Origin: an uncultured Muribaculaceae bacterium
Lineage (GTDB): Bacteria; Bacteroidota; Bacteroidia; Bacteroidales; Muribaculaceae
Length of the DNA stretch: 64,000 nt
NCBI GenBank assembly: GCA_910585285.1
Contig: CAJUDL010000008.1
Coordinates: 26,150 to 90,149, forward strand
Reading direction: 5' to 3'
The first letter of the stretch is position 1; the number at the start of each line of letters is the position of its first letter. Positions 45,069 through 53,363 of this stretch are shown one piece after another. The notes under the pieces are model-generated. The model ran no database searches, was not told the origin of the DNA, and saw nothing but the letters and a program-made list of their open reading frames with translations. The position numbers were made by a program, and so were the translations under genes.

Positions 45069-45935
45069 TTATTTTTGCGTAGTCTTTTTTGATCTGAAGA
45101 GGAAGATTACAAAAAGAACCATCACGATCAGCATGATGATCATTTCCGTGCTGTATTTCATCGGTTCAACCCATATTTCACGGAACATATCCCATCTGCC
45201 AAGGATCTCTACAAACGTCCAGAAGATAATCACTGTGGGCACAGCATAGCGGATTGCGTATCCTATGTGCTGAATCTTCATAAGTTTGTAGAAAAGGTAT
45301 GCCGACCATACAAGGCTTCCGAATGCGATGAAGGCTGTGACGGGATGGCGGTCGCCAAGCAGTTCGTTGTCATATGCAAACATCAGCACGAGATAGCTTG
45401 TCCATAGCAGCATGTTGGTTTCCATAAACGTTGTGATGGAATGGTTCTTGACAGAGGCATGCATGGTATCAGTTTTCTTGTATATTCCCAGTTTTTTCTG
45501 TATCCAGGAATAGAAGATGCATCCAGTGCGTGTGCCAAAGATATAGAGAACGCTGACAATCGCCCAGAAACCTACCGATGACATGAGTATCAGATATTCC
45601 GGTTTTGTCACAATCTCACCATTCTCAATCAGGGGCGCGACATCATATCTATGGGCATAATAGACGAATGTGAATTCTATCCATCCTGTCCATACGAGCA
45701 ACGCACCGAAGAGTCCGGCAAAAGTGGCAGCAGAGTCTTTTTTCATGTAGTAGCCCCAGATAGCCAGGATCATTCCGATGAGTCCTAAGATAAATGCAGC
45801 TGGAGTAAGTGCGCTTTCACCGAGTGTCTTTTCCATGATAATCATTGCCGCGTGCCCTAAAGGCATCGTGAAAAGAACTATCATGAAGGCTGACAGCCCA
45901 ATGAATTTGTGTTTTTTTTCTTTTGTTTGGTCCAT
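45069..45935 (-). CDS. Eight-helix inner-membrane protein of unknown function
   Basis: 288 residues from the ATG at 45935; an in-frame ATG at 45965 lies inside element B copy 3 and is not preferred. Eight hydrophobic segments are visible (for example 'FIGLSAFMIVLFTMPLGHAAMII', 'AAFILGLIGMILAIWGYYM', 'LFGALLVWTGWIEFTFVYYA', 'MIIMLIVMVLFVIFLF'). No known family was recognised. It is the last gene in the line of the ABC/DUF4857 group but is separated from it by element B copy 3. It is framed on both sides by element B copies. Confidence 0.7.
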   Translation of the reverse strand: MDQTKEKKHKFIGLSAFMIVLFTMPLGHAAMIIMEKTLGESALTPAAFILGLIGMILAIWGYYMKKDSAATFAGLFGALLVWTGWIEFTFVYYAHRYDVAPLIENGEIVTKPEYLILMSSVGFWAIVSVLYIFGTRTGCIFYSWIQKKLGIYKKTDTMHASVKNHSITTFMETNMLLWTSYLVLMFAYDNELLGDRHPVTAFIAFGSLVWSAYLFYKLMKIQHIGYAIRYAVPTVIIFWTFVEILGRWDMFREIWVEPMKYSTEMIIMLIVMVLFVIFLFRSKKTTQK

Positions 45936-45943
45936 ATTTTTTA

Positions 45944-46080
45944 ATTTAAGTTTCGCAAGCTTCAACTTAAAGTTTAGGAGTTTAAGAGTTTAGAAGTTTA
46001 ATTGATGCGAAAGCAAAACTCATAAACTGCGCGAAGCGTGATTAAACTTATAAACTTCAACTTTACGCTTGCGAAAGTTG
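45944..46080 (-). mobile_element. Element B copy 3, internally shortened (137 bp)
   Basis: Both ends match copies 1 and 2 (outer AGTTTCGCAAGC and ACTTTCGCAAGC), but about 30 bp in the middle are missing or changed. No matching target duplication is seen (ATTTTTTA on one side, GATAATCT on the other). It lies 6 bp after the stop of DUF4857 B and 8 bp before the ATG of the membrane protein, replacing its upstream region. Confidence 0.75.
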
Positions 46081-46086
46081 GATAAT

Positions 46087-47310
46087 CTAATATTTTCTGG
46101 CTGGGAAGGCGAAGACTGCTACCAAGCCGTAGACTCCGGTAACCAGCACTATGATCAGGTCTACAATGCCTGCAATTCTCCAGATCTTGCGCCTGCGGAT
46201 AAGCTTTATGAGGAGGAATAATCCCGCGCAAATGAGATTCAATACATAGAAATCCTTTATCGGATTCGGTATTGGAATGAAATGAGCCATGCCTGGTGTC
46301 AGCATAATCTTGAACGGGAAGATTTTTCTTTCGACCTTGGCTTCTTCGGAAACGCTGTAGTGATCGATATCTTCCGTGTGTTTTGCTACAAAATTATAGT
46401 CGGGATCAAGCACATAGAGTGTGCTCTTGTTTTTATCATTAACCTTATATGTATTGTAGAAATAGTTGGAAGATAGAATGTAGCGACCGTTGACATTCTC
46501 CAAAGGAAGTTTATGAAGAGCATAATTGCGGTCAAGGGCATAGACGATGCTATCTGTGGTGAATATGTGACAATACAGATCGCCCGATGAATGGCATTTA
46601 ATATTCTTTATCTCTCCTTCAAAGGGTATTTCCTTAACGAAAGGTTTCCCTTTTATCATTTTAAGTTGAAACAGCTGTCCGGTCTTGTCGACTATGAAAT
46701 AGCCGTCATCCTGTCTTTTGATAGTTGACGGAATGCCATAGATCCCTTTTGAAGGAGCGCAGAATCCGGCTGACGCAAGAGCTTTGTTGAAGAGATTGCT
46801 CTTTTCGGGATTTACTTTGAGGGTCTTGCAATCTATGAATTCGATTCCGTTGTAATTGATTCGGAACATATCCTCAGGGAGGGTGACGCCTCTGTGTCCG
46901 GACTCTGATTCAAAAAGAGGATCGAGCTGCAAGGTGTAAGACGATTCTGCCATGAGCATACCTCTTTTCACCATCTTTACGACTTCGGGGGTGAGTTCAA
47001 CACCATTAAGAGAGTCGGGGAATTCCCCCATTATTTTCAGTCTTCTGGTATTATTGAATGGCAGAAGCTTCATGTATTCTTTTTCATCTAATTCCTTACC
47101 ATTCGAATCATAATATTTCATTTCGGATTTGGCTTCGAGAGTGTCTCCCTCCTCCCGTGAAACTATGAAGTCGTGTGAAACCTCGCTGAAATATATCATC
47201 GTTTTGTAAGGACGTTTTTCCACCGATTTCTGATAAAACGCCGGAAGGTAATAAGCCATGGTAAACACGGCAGTCACTATGAGCAGAACTCTAACTGTTT
47301 TCGACCACAT
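46087..47310 (-). CDS. DUF4857 family membrane protein B
   Basis: 407 residues. An N-terminal transmembrane segment (about 7-26) precedes a large extracytoplasmic domain (about 30-345, beta-rich, with 'FRINYNGIEFIDCKTLKVN' and repeated 'DKTGQLFQL', 'VYALDRNYALHKLPL', 'LYVLDPDYNF' strands suggestive of a propeller). Two or three C-terminal helices end 'GLVAVFAFPARKY'. DUF4857 proteins are encoded with ABC transporters in Bacteroidetes; function unknown. It is a paralogue of the gene at 48210. Its ATG follows the permease B stop by 2 nt. Confidence 0.82.
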   Translation of the reverse strand: MWSKTVRVLLIVTAVFTMAYYLPAFYQKSVEKRPYKTMIYFSEVSHDFIVSREEGDTLEAKSEMKYYDSNGKELDEKEYMKLLPFNNTRRLKIMGEFPDSLNGVELTPEVVKMVKRGMLMAESSYTLQLDPLFESESGHRGVTLPEDMFRINYNGIEFIDCKTLKVNPEKSNLFNKALASAGFCAPSKGIYGIPSTIKRQDDGYFIVDKTGQLFQLKMIKGKPFVKEIPFEGEIKNIKCHSSGDLYCHIFTTDSIVYALDRNYALHKLPLENVNGRYILSSNYFYNTYKVNDKNKSTLYVLDPDYNFVAKHTEDIDHYSVSEEAKVERKIFPFKIMLTPGMAHFIPIPNPIKDFYVLNLICAGLFLLIKLIRRRKIWRIAGIVDLIIVLVTGVYGLVAVFAFPARKY

Positions 47311-47312
47311 GA

Positions 47313-47987
47313 TTAATTTTCTCCTTTGTTAAAACGGTGGGACGTATAGATGATTGAAGAGCTCGCTATCAACGTGATGATGATCAGCACCGGATAGGCT
47401 GTCACTGCATTTCCGAGTCCGTAAGAGAGGAAAAAGAATCTCAACACGAAATATGCGAATATGATGTATATAAAACGGAAGCGCCATAGAGGCTCCATGG
47501 CAATCATGGCGATAAAGAAATAGCATGTGAAGCCACCCAAGATCCACGGAACAGCGGTCTGTAAAGCCGGGATGATAATTTCTGCCGGAAAGCATACTGA
47601 CAAAAGGATGGTGAGCAACAATATTGAAAAGGCCATTATTGCAGCGATCACCACAAAACCGTAAAGCACCATCGAATAAATGATAGAAGTGGGGCGCATG
47701 GGAAGGTGCAGCGACAGTTTGATGCGTTTATCCGTCACTTCAGGCATGAATTGCGACAGCCCTATCAACAGAGCCGTGATTATGGGAATATATTTGAACC
47801 TGCTTATCACTACGCCTTTTTCCAGAATGAGGTTGGCGAAATATTGAGCCGGACCCCAGATTTCGAGGTCATGTCTTCTTGCGAAAAATATGTATAAGGC
47901 GATGCCGATGTTAATTGCAACCGCTATTGCAATATACCATCTCGTCTTGATCCATTCCTTATATGCCAGATGGCTGAATTTTTTCAT
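47313..47987 (-). CDS. ABC-2-like integral membrane permease B
   Basis: 224 residues with about six membrane helices. It opens 'AYKEWIKTRWYIAIAVAINIGIAL' and ends 'IIYTSHRFNKGEN'. The paralogue at 49465 has the same frame ('FYKEWIKTRW', 'STHRLNKGD') and the same middle 'KRIKLSLHLP', 'FPAEI' and 'AMEP'. It probably forms the membrane part of the ABC transporter whose ATPase is at 50147, as a homodimer or heterodimer with permease A (inference). It directly precedes DUF4857 B. Confidence 0.75.
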   Translation of the reverse strand: MKKFSHLAYKEWIKTRWYIAIAVAINIGIALYIFFARRHDLEIWGPAQYFANLILEKGVVISRFKYIPIITALLIGLSQFMPEVTDKRIKLSLHLPMRPTSIIYSMVLYGFVVIAAIMAFSILLLTILLSVCFPAEIIIPALQTAVPWILGGFTCYFFIAMIAMEPLWRFRFIYIIFAYFVLRFFFLSYGLGNAVTAYPVLIIITLIASSSIIYTSHRFNKGEN

Positions 47988-48035
47988 TACAATTTTTTTC
48001 TTGGGTTATTTTTTTACAGCTTCTTAAACAGTTTC

Positions 48036-48224
48036 TTAGAAACTGTTTAAATTTATTTTCGAGGAAGTTTGAGAGTTATTTTTGAGGTGATTCCGCGAGT
48101 TGAGAAAGGAGAAACCTGTCGGTTTCGACTGCCGAAACTTGGCGGAAGCAGCCAAAAAGAACCTCAAAATTCCCGAAAGAATCTCTATAATATTTTTTTC
48201 GTAATAAATTTAAACAGTTTCTAA
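48036..48224 (-). mobile_element. Element A (189-bp MITE-like element) between DUF4857 A and permease B
   Basis: The ends are perfect 22-bp terminal inverted repeats (TTAGAAACTGTTTAAATTTA plus TT at 48036-48057, and its reverse complement at 48203-48224). The interior has no ORF and can fold (GTCGGTTTCGACTGCCGAAAC). An extra partial end copy (TTAAACAGTTTCT, 48024-48036) abuts the left end. A second copy starts at 63944 and runs off the window. The element carries the stop codon of DUF4857 A. Confidence 0.88.
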
Positions 48225-49463
48225 ACGTTGCTTGCGTTGCGGAATGGCAAATACTCCTGCCATTCCGAATATTCCGAATAGAAGCACTATTACAAGGTCT
48301 ATTATAGAGAAGATATCTTTGACTGGATATCCATTCCTTCTCCTTATAAAGTATGTAAGGGCAGCAAGCACAAGGTTAAGCCATATGAAGTGAAGGGGAT
48401 TGCTCCATACTATCCTTATGCCGCGCGAAGCGTTCTGATAAATCATTACCGGAAAAACATATGAAGCTATCTCATCTCTGAGTGAGACTTCTTTTTTAAC
48501 TTCAATCGACATGTTCTTCACCGGTTTATAGTTCTTGTCCATTACAATGTAGGTTGTTTCGTTGTCACCGTACACAGTGAAGGTCAAGAACATCAGGTTT
48601 GCTTCCAATGTCGCGGAGATCCCTTTGAGCGAAGGAAGGGGAAGTATGCTGCATCGCATATTACGATCCATGACATATGAAGATCCGTCTTCATCCACTA
48701 TGATTGCCATAAATTCCGGCTGGTTGGAGAAATTCACAGTCAACGCTTTTTTGTTGCCGGGGAGAACCACCCGGGCAACAGAGGGTTCCCTGTTTTCCAT
48801 TGCAAGGTTGAAGAGATCTCCTTTTTTGTCTATTACCAGATATCCGGTTCGTTCAAAATCAGTGCGGTCGGAAGGTGCCCACCAAACTGAAGCGGGAGCC
48901 TCGAATCCAAGGTTCTTCAACGCTGTGTTGAATGCTTCGCTCTTCTTCACGTCAACGCTGTTGCTTGCAGCATCAATGAATTCTATGCCCCTTTTGTTGA
49001 TGCGGAAAAGGTCTGCGGTTTCATATTTAGTGGAAACGGCACTCATGCGGTCTTTCAATTCGGAAAGACCATAAAAGAGGGCAGCACGTCTACCTGTTAC
49101 GTTCATCCGGAATTTGGCATCATCGGCATCTTTTGCCGAAACGGCTTTTCCGCATATCGAATCAGGGAAATTGCCTTCGTACGCGAGCTGACTCGCATTA
49201 TCCAGCGGACAGAGGGAATCAGCTTGTGCAGAAGTATATTTGTTCCCTTTGCTGTCAACATACACGCTTGTCACCGATGGCTTGCCGTTTTCGTTATGAT
49301 ATTCATATTCCGACTTGATGAAATCATCGAGCAGTTCAGAATATGTCACGTTCCGGTGTTCGCTGTGAGGAGAGAAAAACATATTGAAAATCATTGGCAG
49401 CACGATACATGCGGCAACCGCTGTGAGCAATATGGCGATGATTCGTATAATCTTATTAAGCAT
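48210..49463 (-). CDS. DUF4857 family membrane protein A, 3' end altered by element A
   Basis: 417 residues, with the same architecture as the protein at 46087: N-terminal helix, about 310-residue extracytoplasmic domain ('FRINKRGIEFIDAASNSVDVKKSEAF', 'VIDKKGDLFNLAM'), C-terminal helices. The paralogue ends PARKY-stop. Here the conserved end 'IPQRKQR' is followed by LETV and a TAA that are encoded by the terminal repeat of element A. The ATG is one base after the permease A stop. Confidence 0.82.
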   Translation of the reverse strand: MLNKIIRIIAILLTAVAACIVLPMIFNMFFSPHSEHRNVTYSELLDDFIKSEYEYHNENGKPSVTSVYVDSKGNKYTSAQADSLCPLDNASQLAYEGNFPDSICGKAVSAKDADDAKFRMNVTGRRAALFYGLSELKDRMSAVSTKYETADLFRINKRGIEFIDAASNSVDVKKSEAFNTALKNLGFEAPASVWWAPSDRTDFERTGYLVIDKKGDLFNLAMENREPSVARVVLPGNKKALTVNFSNQPEFMAIIVDEDGSSYVMDRNMRCSILPLPSLKGISATLEANLMFLTFTVYGDNETTYIVMDKNYKPVKNMSIEVKKEVSLRDEIASYVFPVMIYQNASRGIRIVWSNPLHFIWLNLVLAALTYFIRRRNGYPVKDIFSIIDLVIVLLFGIFGMAGVFAIPQRKQRLETV

Positions 49464-49464
49464 A

Positions 49465-50142
49465 TTATCTGTCTCCTTTATTTAACCTGTGAGTTGAAAA
49501 TAGCACCAGAGGACACGACAGCAACGCTATTATTGCGAGAAACCATGTTGACCCGCTGTTGGCTCCATGAAAATCCACGCTGTTGTAATATAATGACAGA
49601 AGTATCAGTCCTGTCACGGCATATATCAGCTTGCGGTAGCCGTTGGGTTCCATTGCGGTCATGCCTATGTAATTGTAGGCGAGATATGAAGCGAGAAACC
49701 AGTTGATCACTGTCGCTGTTACCGGACCGGTGATCTCTGCGGGGAAGAGGGCATGGTTCTCATATTCAAAAAAGCCGAACAGAAGTGCGTTGAGGATGGT
49801 TACAAGCATTAGCCCGAAGAGCGCCATGCTTGCGATCAGTTTACGGTTATCAACCGGAAGATGCATCGTGAGCCGGATTCTTCTGTTCCTGATCTCTGGC
49901 ACATATTGAGCCACTCCGATGCAGACGGCACCTAACAATGGTATGTATTGAAGCCAGGAATAATAAATCTTGGGAGGATTGTCGTAAAGCACACTAAGCA
50001 TATACCCTTTAGCCCCGAGCATGGTCATGCGGTTCTCAGCCATGGTGAAGATATAGAATATCACCGCTGCGCCTACCGCCAGCGAGGCGAAAAACGCCCA
50101 TCGCGTCTTTATCCATTCTTTGTAAAACAGATGGCGTATCAT
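49465..50142 (-). CDS. ABC-2-like integral membrane permease A
   Basis: 225 residues with about six helices ('FFASLAVGAAVIFYIFTM', 'YIPLLGAVCIGVAQYVP', 'MALFGLMLVTILNALLFGFF', 'WFLAIIALLSCPLVLFSTHRLN'). Paralogue of permease B. It starts 4 nt after the ABC ATPase stop and ends one base before DUF4857 A, so the three are translationally close. The direction of transport cannot be told from sequence. Confidence 0.78.
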   Translation of the reverse strand: MIRHLFYKEWIKTRWAFFASLAVGAAVIFYIFTMAENRMTMLGAKGYMLSVLYDNPPKIYYSWLQYIPLLGAVCIGVAQYVPEIRNRRIRLTMHLPVDNRKLIASMALFGLMLVTILNALLFGFFEYENHALFPAEITGPVTATVINWFLASYLAYNYIGMTAMEPNGYRKLIYAVTGLILLSLYYNSVDFHGANSGSTWFLAIIALLSCPLVLFSTHRLNKGDR

Positions 50143-50146
50143 GACT

Positions 50147-51040
50147 TTAATATTTTCCGGTTAAACCTATGAATGCGTCTTCAAGAGTCAGATTCAGCTG
50201 CATGAAATTCGTATAAGGAAGACCCATCGAGTCAAGCATCCTCTTCACGTCCGTTTCCTCAGCGTAGGTATAGACCTCATAATGATTGTTGATATGCTCC
50301 GAATTGACTACTGTCGGATCGGAAAATTCCACGTCATCGCGCTCAAGGTCAAATGTGAAGCCTTTGAAGCGATCCACAAAATCCTTGACGGGAGATTGCA
50401 CCAAGACCCGGTTATAGTCCATGATGAACACGTCATCAATGAGTCTTTCCATATCCTGAATGATATGGGATGTCAGGAACACGGTTTTTCCTTTTGCTTT
50501 GCAGTATTCTCTCATGTAGTCGATAAAAAGGCGTCGGTAGCCCGGGTCAAGCCCTAACGAGAAGTCATCGAGAATCAGTAGATCCGGGTCTTGCGCAAGG
50601 ATGAGTCCTAAAGCCACCTGCGCGCGCTGTCCGCACGACATGGTGGATATTTTCTGTTTAGGAAGAATCTTCAGTTTGTTGATCAGTTCCCAGTATGCTT
50701 CCGCCTTCCAGTTTTTATAGAAACCGGAATAGAATTTTTCAATCTGATGGACATTCATGAATGAATACTGTATATGTCCCTCTATGAGGTAACCTATCCT
50801 GCTTTTTGTGGCTGGCGAGAGATTCTGTGTATCTTCCCCATAAATCAGGCACTGACCTGATCGCGGCTCAAGAAATCCGTTGAGGATGTTGATTGTCGTA
50901 CTTTTACCGGCTCCGTTCTTTCCCAGTAGCCCCATGATCCTGCCTTCCTGCAACGCAAAGTTCAGGTTCTGGTAAACAAGTTTTTTTCCGTAATAATGAG
51001 TGAGGTTCTTGCACTCTATTACATTCTTTGACTGCTCCAT
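50147..51040 (-). CDS. ABC transporter ATP-binding protein with unusual Walker B and signature
   Basis: 297 residues, cytoplasmic face of the inner membrane. Walker A 'GLLGKNGAGKSTT' lies near 35-47, the signature is 'MSCGQRAQVALG' instead of LSGGQ, and Walker B is 'DLLILDDFSLGLD', with Asp where the catalytic Glu is expected. The H-loop 'FLTSHIIQDME' is intact. The C-terminal about 80 residues form an accessory domain. It powers permeases A and/or B. It starts 28 nt after the PKD-like lipoprotein gene, so it joins the SusCD operon. Confidence 0.92.
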   Translation of the reverse strand: MEQSKNVIECKNLTHYYGKKLVYQNLNFALQEGRIMGLLGKNGAGKSTTINILNGFLEPRSGQCLIYGEDTQNLSPATKSRIGYLIEGHIQYSFMNVHQIEKFYSGFYKNWKAEAYWELINKLKILPKQKISTMSCGQRAQVALGLILAQDPDLLILDDFSLGLDPGYRRLFIDYMREYCKAKGKTVFLTSHIIQDMERLIDDVFIMDYNRVLVQSPVKDFVDRFKGFTFDLERDDVEFSDPTVVNSEHINNHYEVYTYAEETDVKRMLDSMGLPYTNFMQLNLTLEDAFIGLTGKY

Positions 51041-51068
51041 TTGTATTAGATGTTCTTATTATTCAGTA

Positions 51069-52583
51069 TTAAATATTTCGCTTCACGAAGTAGACTCCTT
51101 TTCCGGGGAGTAAATCCGGATATTCGTTCAGTTTCTTGCCCGATACAGTGTCGTAGACATACAGCGTGGTTTTGTCTTTGACAGAATTGTAGAGATATAC
51201 CACAGTGCAGTAATCCTCATCTCTAAGCCCCATGTCGGCAATCTGGACAAAGACATTCAGAATCTCATATTCCGGAGGGAAACTGATCAACGGTTTCTGA
51301 GAGGGTTTGAATTCCTCCATCTCATAATAGTCGAATTTGAATATTTCGTTTCTTGTGGCGTAGAAGCCATAGCATTCTCCGAAGGAGCCGAACCAATGTC
51401 TCACGTCTTTCACCCATGCGGGTAGCGGGATGATCTGTTTGAGCTCTATCGGCTGCACCTTGGTGCCGATATAATTCACATAGAAATCGTAGATATTATA
51501 ATCATCTCCGGTGCGTCCGATTAGATAGGCATGGTAGGGCTTGTTGGATCCCATACCTGTGGCTTCTGTAAATTCTCCGCAAAGATAATCAAGTTTCAGG
51601 GGATTTCCATCAATCAGAATGGGTTCCATATTATCGTTATATACGTGAAAGCATCCTATTGTGTTGTCGTTGTGGCGCACGAAACTCGCTTTCTTAAATC
51701 TCATCAGATTCTTCGAAGAGACAGTCTGGGCGACATTGGTGCTTTTCACATATGTCTGACCGTCGAACATAGGCAGCTTCCTTTCAAGACCGTTGAATAC
51801 ATGCAGGGTGCCGTTGTTGATCAGATATTTCGATGCCCCGTATCCGAAAGTCACGTCTTTGATATTCAGGATAGACTCACTTCCGTGATAGACCCTGCCG
51901 TTGACGGGATCGATTATTTCACCGATATTATAGTCCAGATCGTTGTCAGGATCCGCATCGGTCAGGCTTATGCAGAACCCATAATCGGGAGCGTGGTCAG
52001 TGAAGATCGCCAGTTCGTTGGTTGAATTGAGTGCACCGACGTATTTGCCGGGAATGTTCTGCTCACCGCATATGCGTTGCACCATGTTGTCGAACGTGCG
52101 TGTGAATGCCTCGGGATTTCCCTGCAGCGACATCCACTCAACCGTGTTTTCCGAAGTTTCGTAAAGCGCCACATAGGTGGGTGTGTATCCATTGAGGATA
52201 CGTAGGGTGAAAGTCTGTCTGAATTCAAGATCATTCACCTTATTGCGCACAACAAAGACACCCGGTATATCCTTGTTTATTCTATAATCTTCCGGAAGGG
52301 TTATTTCCCATTTCAGATCCTTTTCTGTGGATATTACCTCGCTTTTGCCTATCAGCCACCTGTATTCGTAGTCTTTCTCATCGCTGCCGGTTGAAAAAGC
52401 AACTTCCGGCGAGCATTCGAAAGTGTCGCCCAGATAAAGGGTGTAAACCTCCTTGTCGATACCATCCACTGCCACTACATGATCCGGATCGTGGTCAGCG
52501 AAGCTGTCGCGGTCAGAAAAACATGAGGTAGTCAGAATCAACGTTGCGAGTATTATGCCTGTCTTTAATTGTTTCATGTTCAT
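51069..52583 (-). CDS. PKD-like family surface lipoprotein
   Basis: 504 residues with lipobox TTSC (Cys about 21) and PKD/Ig-like N-terminal domains ('YTLYLGDTFECSPEVAFSTG', 'DYEYRWLIGKSEVISTEKDLKWEI'). A propeller-like C-terminal part follows ('YVALYETSENTVEWMSLQG', 'YGFYATRNEIFKFDYYEM', 'TLYVYDTVSGKKLNEYPDLLPG'). The start codon lies in a 4-nt ATGA overlap with the end of the DUF4843 gene. Comparable extra lipoproteins accompany SusCD pairs for peptide uptake in Bacteroides, and such a role is likely but not shown. Confidence 0.82.
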   Translation of the reverse strand: MNMKQLKTGIILATLILTTSCFSDRDSFADHDPDHVVAVDGIDKEVYTLYLGDTFECSPEVAFSTGSDEKDYEYRWLIGKSEVISTEKDLKWEITLPEDYRINKDIPGVFVVRNKVNDLEFRQTFTLRILNGYTPTYVALYETSENTVEWMSLQGNPEAFTRTFDNMVQRICGEQNIPGKYVGALNSTNELAIFTDHAPDYGFCISLTDADPDNDLDYNIGEIIDPVNGRVYHGSESILNIKDVTFGYGASKYLINNGTLHVFNGLERKLPMFDGQTYVKSTNVAQTVSSKNLMRFKKASFVRHNDNTIGCFHVYNDNMEPILIDGNPLKLDYLCGEFTEATGMGSNKPYHAYLIGRTGDDYNIYDFYVNYIGTKVQPIELKQIIPLPAWVKDVRHWFGSFGECYGFYATRNEIFKFDYYEMEEFKPSQKPLISFPPEYEILNVFVQIADMGLRDEDYCTVVYLYNSVKDKTTLYVYDTVSGKKLNEYPDLLPGKGVYFVKRNI

Positions 52584-53332
52584 TCGTTGAAATAAATCCT
52601 GTTACCGTTTTCATCGTATTCCTCATGGTCTAAGAACCATTGCGTGGCAAGGCTTATCCAATAATCAAGCTGTATGGTTGCCCCGTTGTCGCGCCAGTCG
52701 GGGTCAGTGATGCCGCTGATCTCGAGGAATACGGCACACTTTTTCGGATGATAGGTCAATTTGTTCAGTTTGTTGGTATTCAGCCAGAATGCCGGTGGGT
52801 CTTCAAGATTTTTTGTAAAAAAGACCTCTATGTATTGATATTCCGATATTCCTACGGCAAAATTCTCGTTGGGCACAAGCTCTATTTGCAGTTTATAGCT
52901 GCTTGTCTCGTCCATAGCTTCCGTATGGATGGTCACTCGCATATGATCTTCATATAGTCCTTTATGGAAAATCTGCTTCTCGTCAAGAGAATAGTGCACA
53001 TCCTTGACCGCAAATTTTGATTTTTCAGGATTCACCCTTATCTGATATTCACGGTCGCGGTCCGGATCAATGCGTCCCGTGAGACGGACCGGGATGTCAT
53101 ACGTGCAGTTGTCGGCATTTGAGCCGAGAAAATGGGCATTGAAAGAATAGTTTTCTGGATAATCCTCTTCCGGACCGAAAATCTCAAGCAGAGTGCCGCT
53201 TTTGTCGGTCAGGGTCTTTGCGAAATTCAGGGAGCTTACCGAATCATCGTATAGATCAAGCTTGTCTTCCTTGCAGGAGAAGAGCCCAATGCATAGACCT
53301 GTATATATTATATATCGAATGTATTTTTTCAT
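52580..53332 (-). CDS. DUF4843 family lipoprotein
   Basis: 250 residues with lipobox LFSC (Cys about 20). The pattern is typical of DUF4843: 'LYDDSVSSLNFAKTL', 'TYDIPVRLTGRIDPDRDREYQIRVNPEKS', 'HKGLYEDHMRVTIHTEAMD' and 'YQYIEVFFTKNL'. DUF4843 proteins are surface-exposed accessory subunits next to SusCD; in the Bacteroides thetaiotaomicron BT2261-2264 complex, as I recall, extra lipoproteins of this kind accompany a peptide-binding SusCD pair. It lies 31 nt after susD and overlaps the next gene. Confidence 0.82.
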   Translation of the reverse strand: MKKYIRYIIYTGLCIGLFSCKEDKLDLYDDSVSSLNFAKTLTDKSGTLLEIFGPEEDYPENYSFNAHFLGSNADNCTYDIPVRLTGRIDPDRDREYQIRVNPEKSKFAVKDVHYSLDEKQIFHKGLYEDHMRVTIHTEAMDETSSYKLQIELVPNENFAVGISEYQYIEVFFTKNLEDPPAFWLNTNKLNKLTYHPKKCAVFLEISGITDPDWRDNGATIQLDYWISLATQWFLDHEEYDENGNRIYFNE

Positions 53333-53363
53333 CTTTCTTGTAATTGAAGTTGTTTAAACAACT

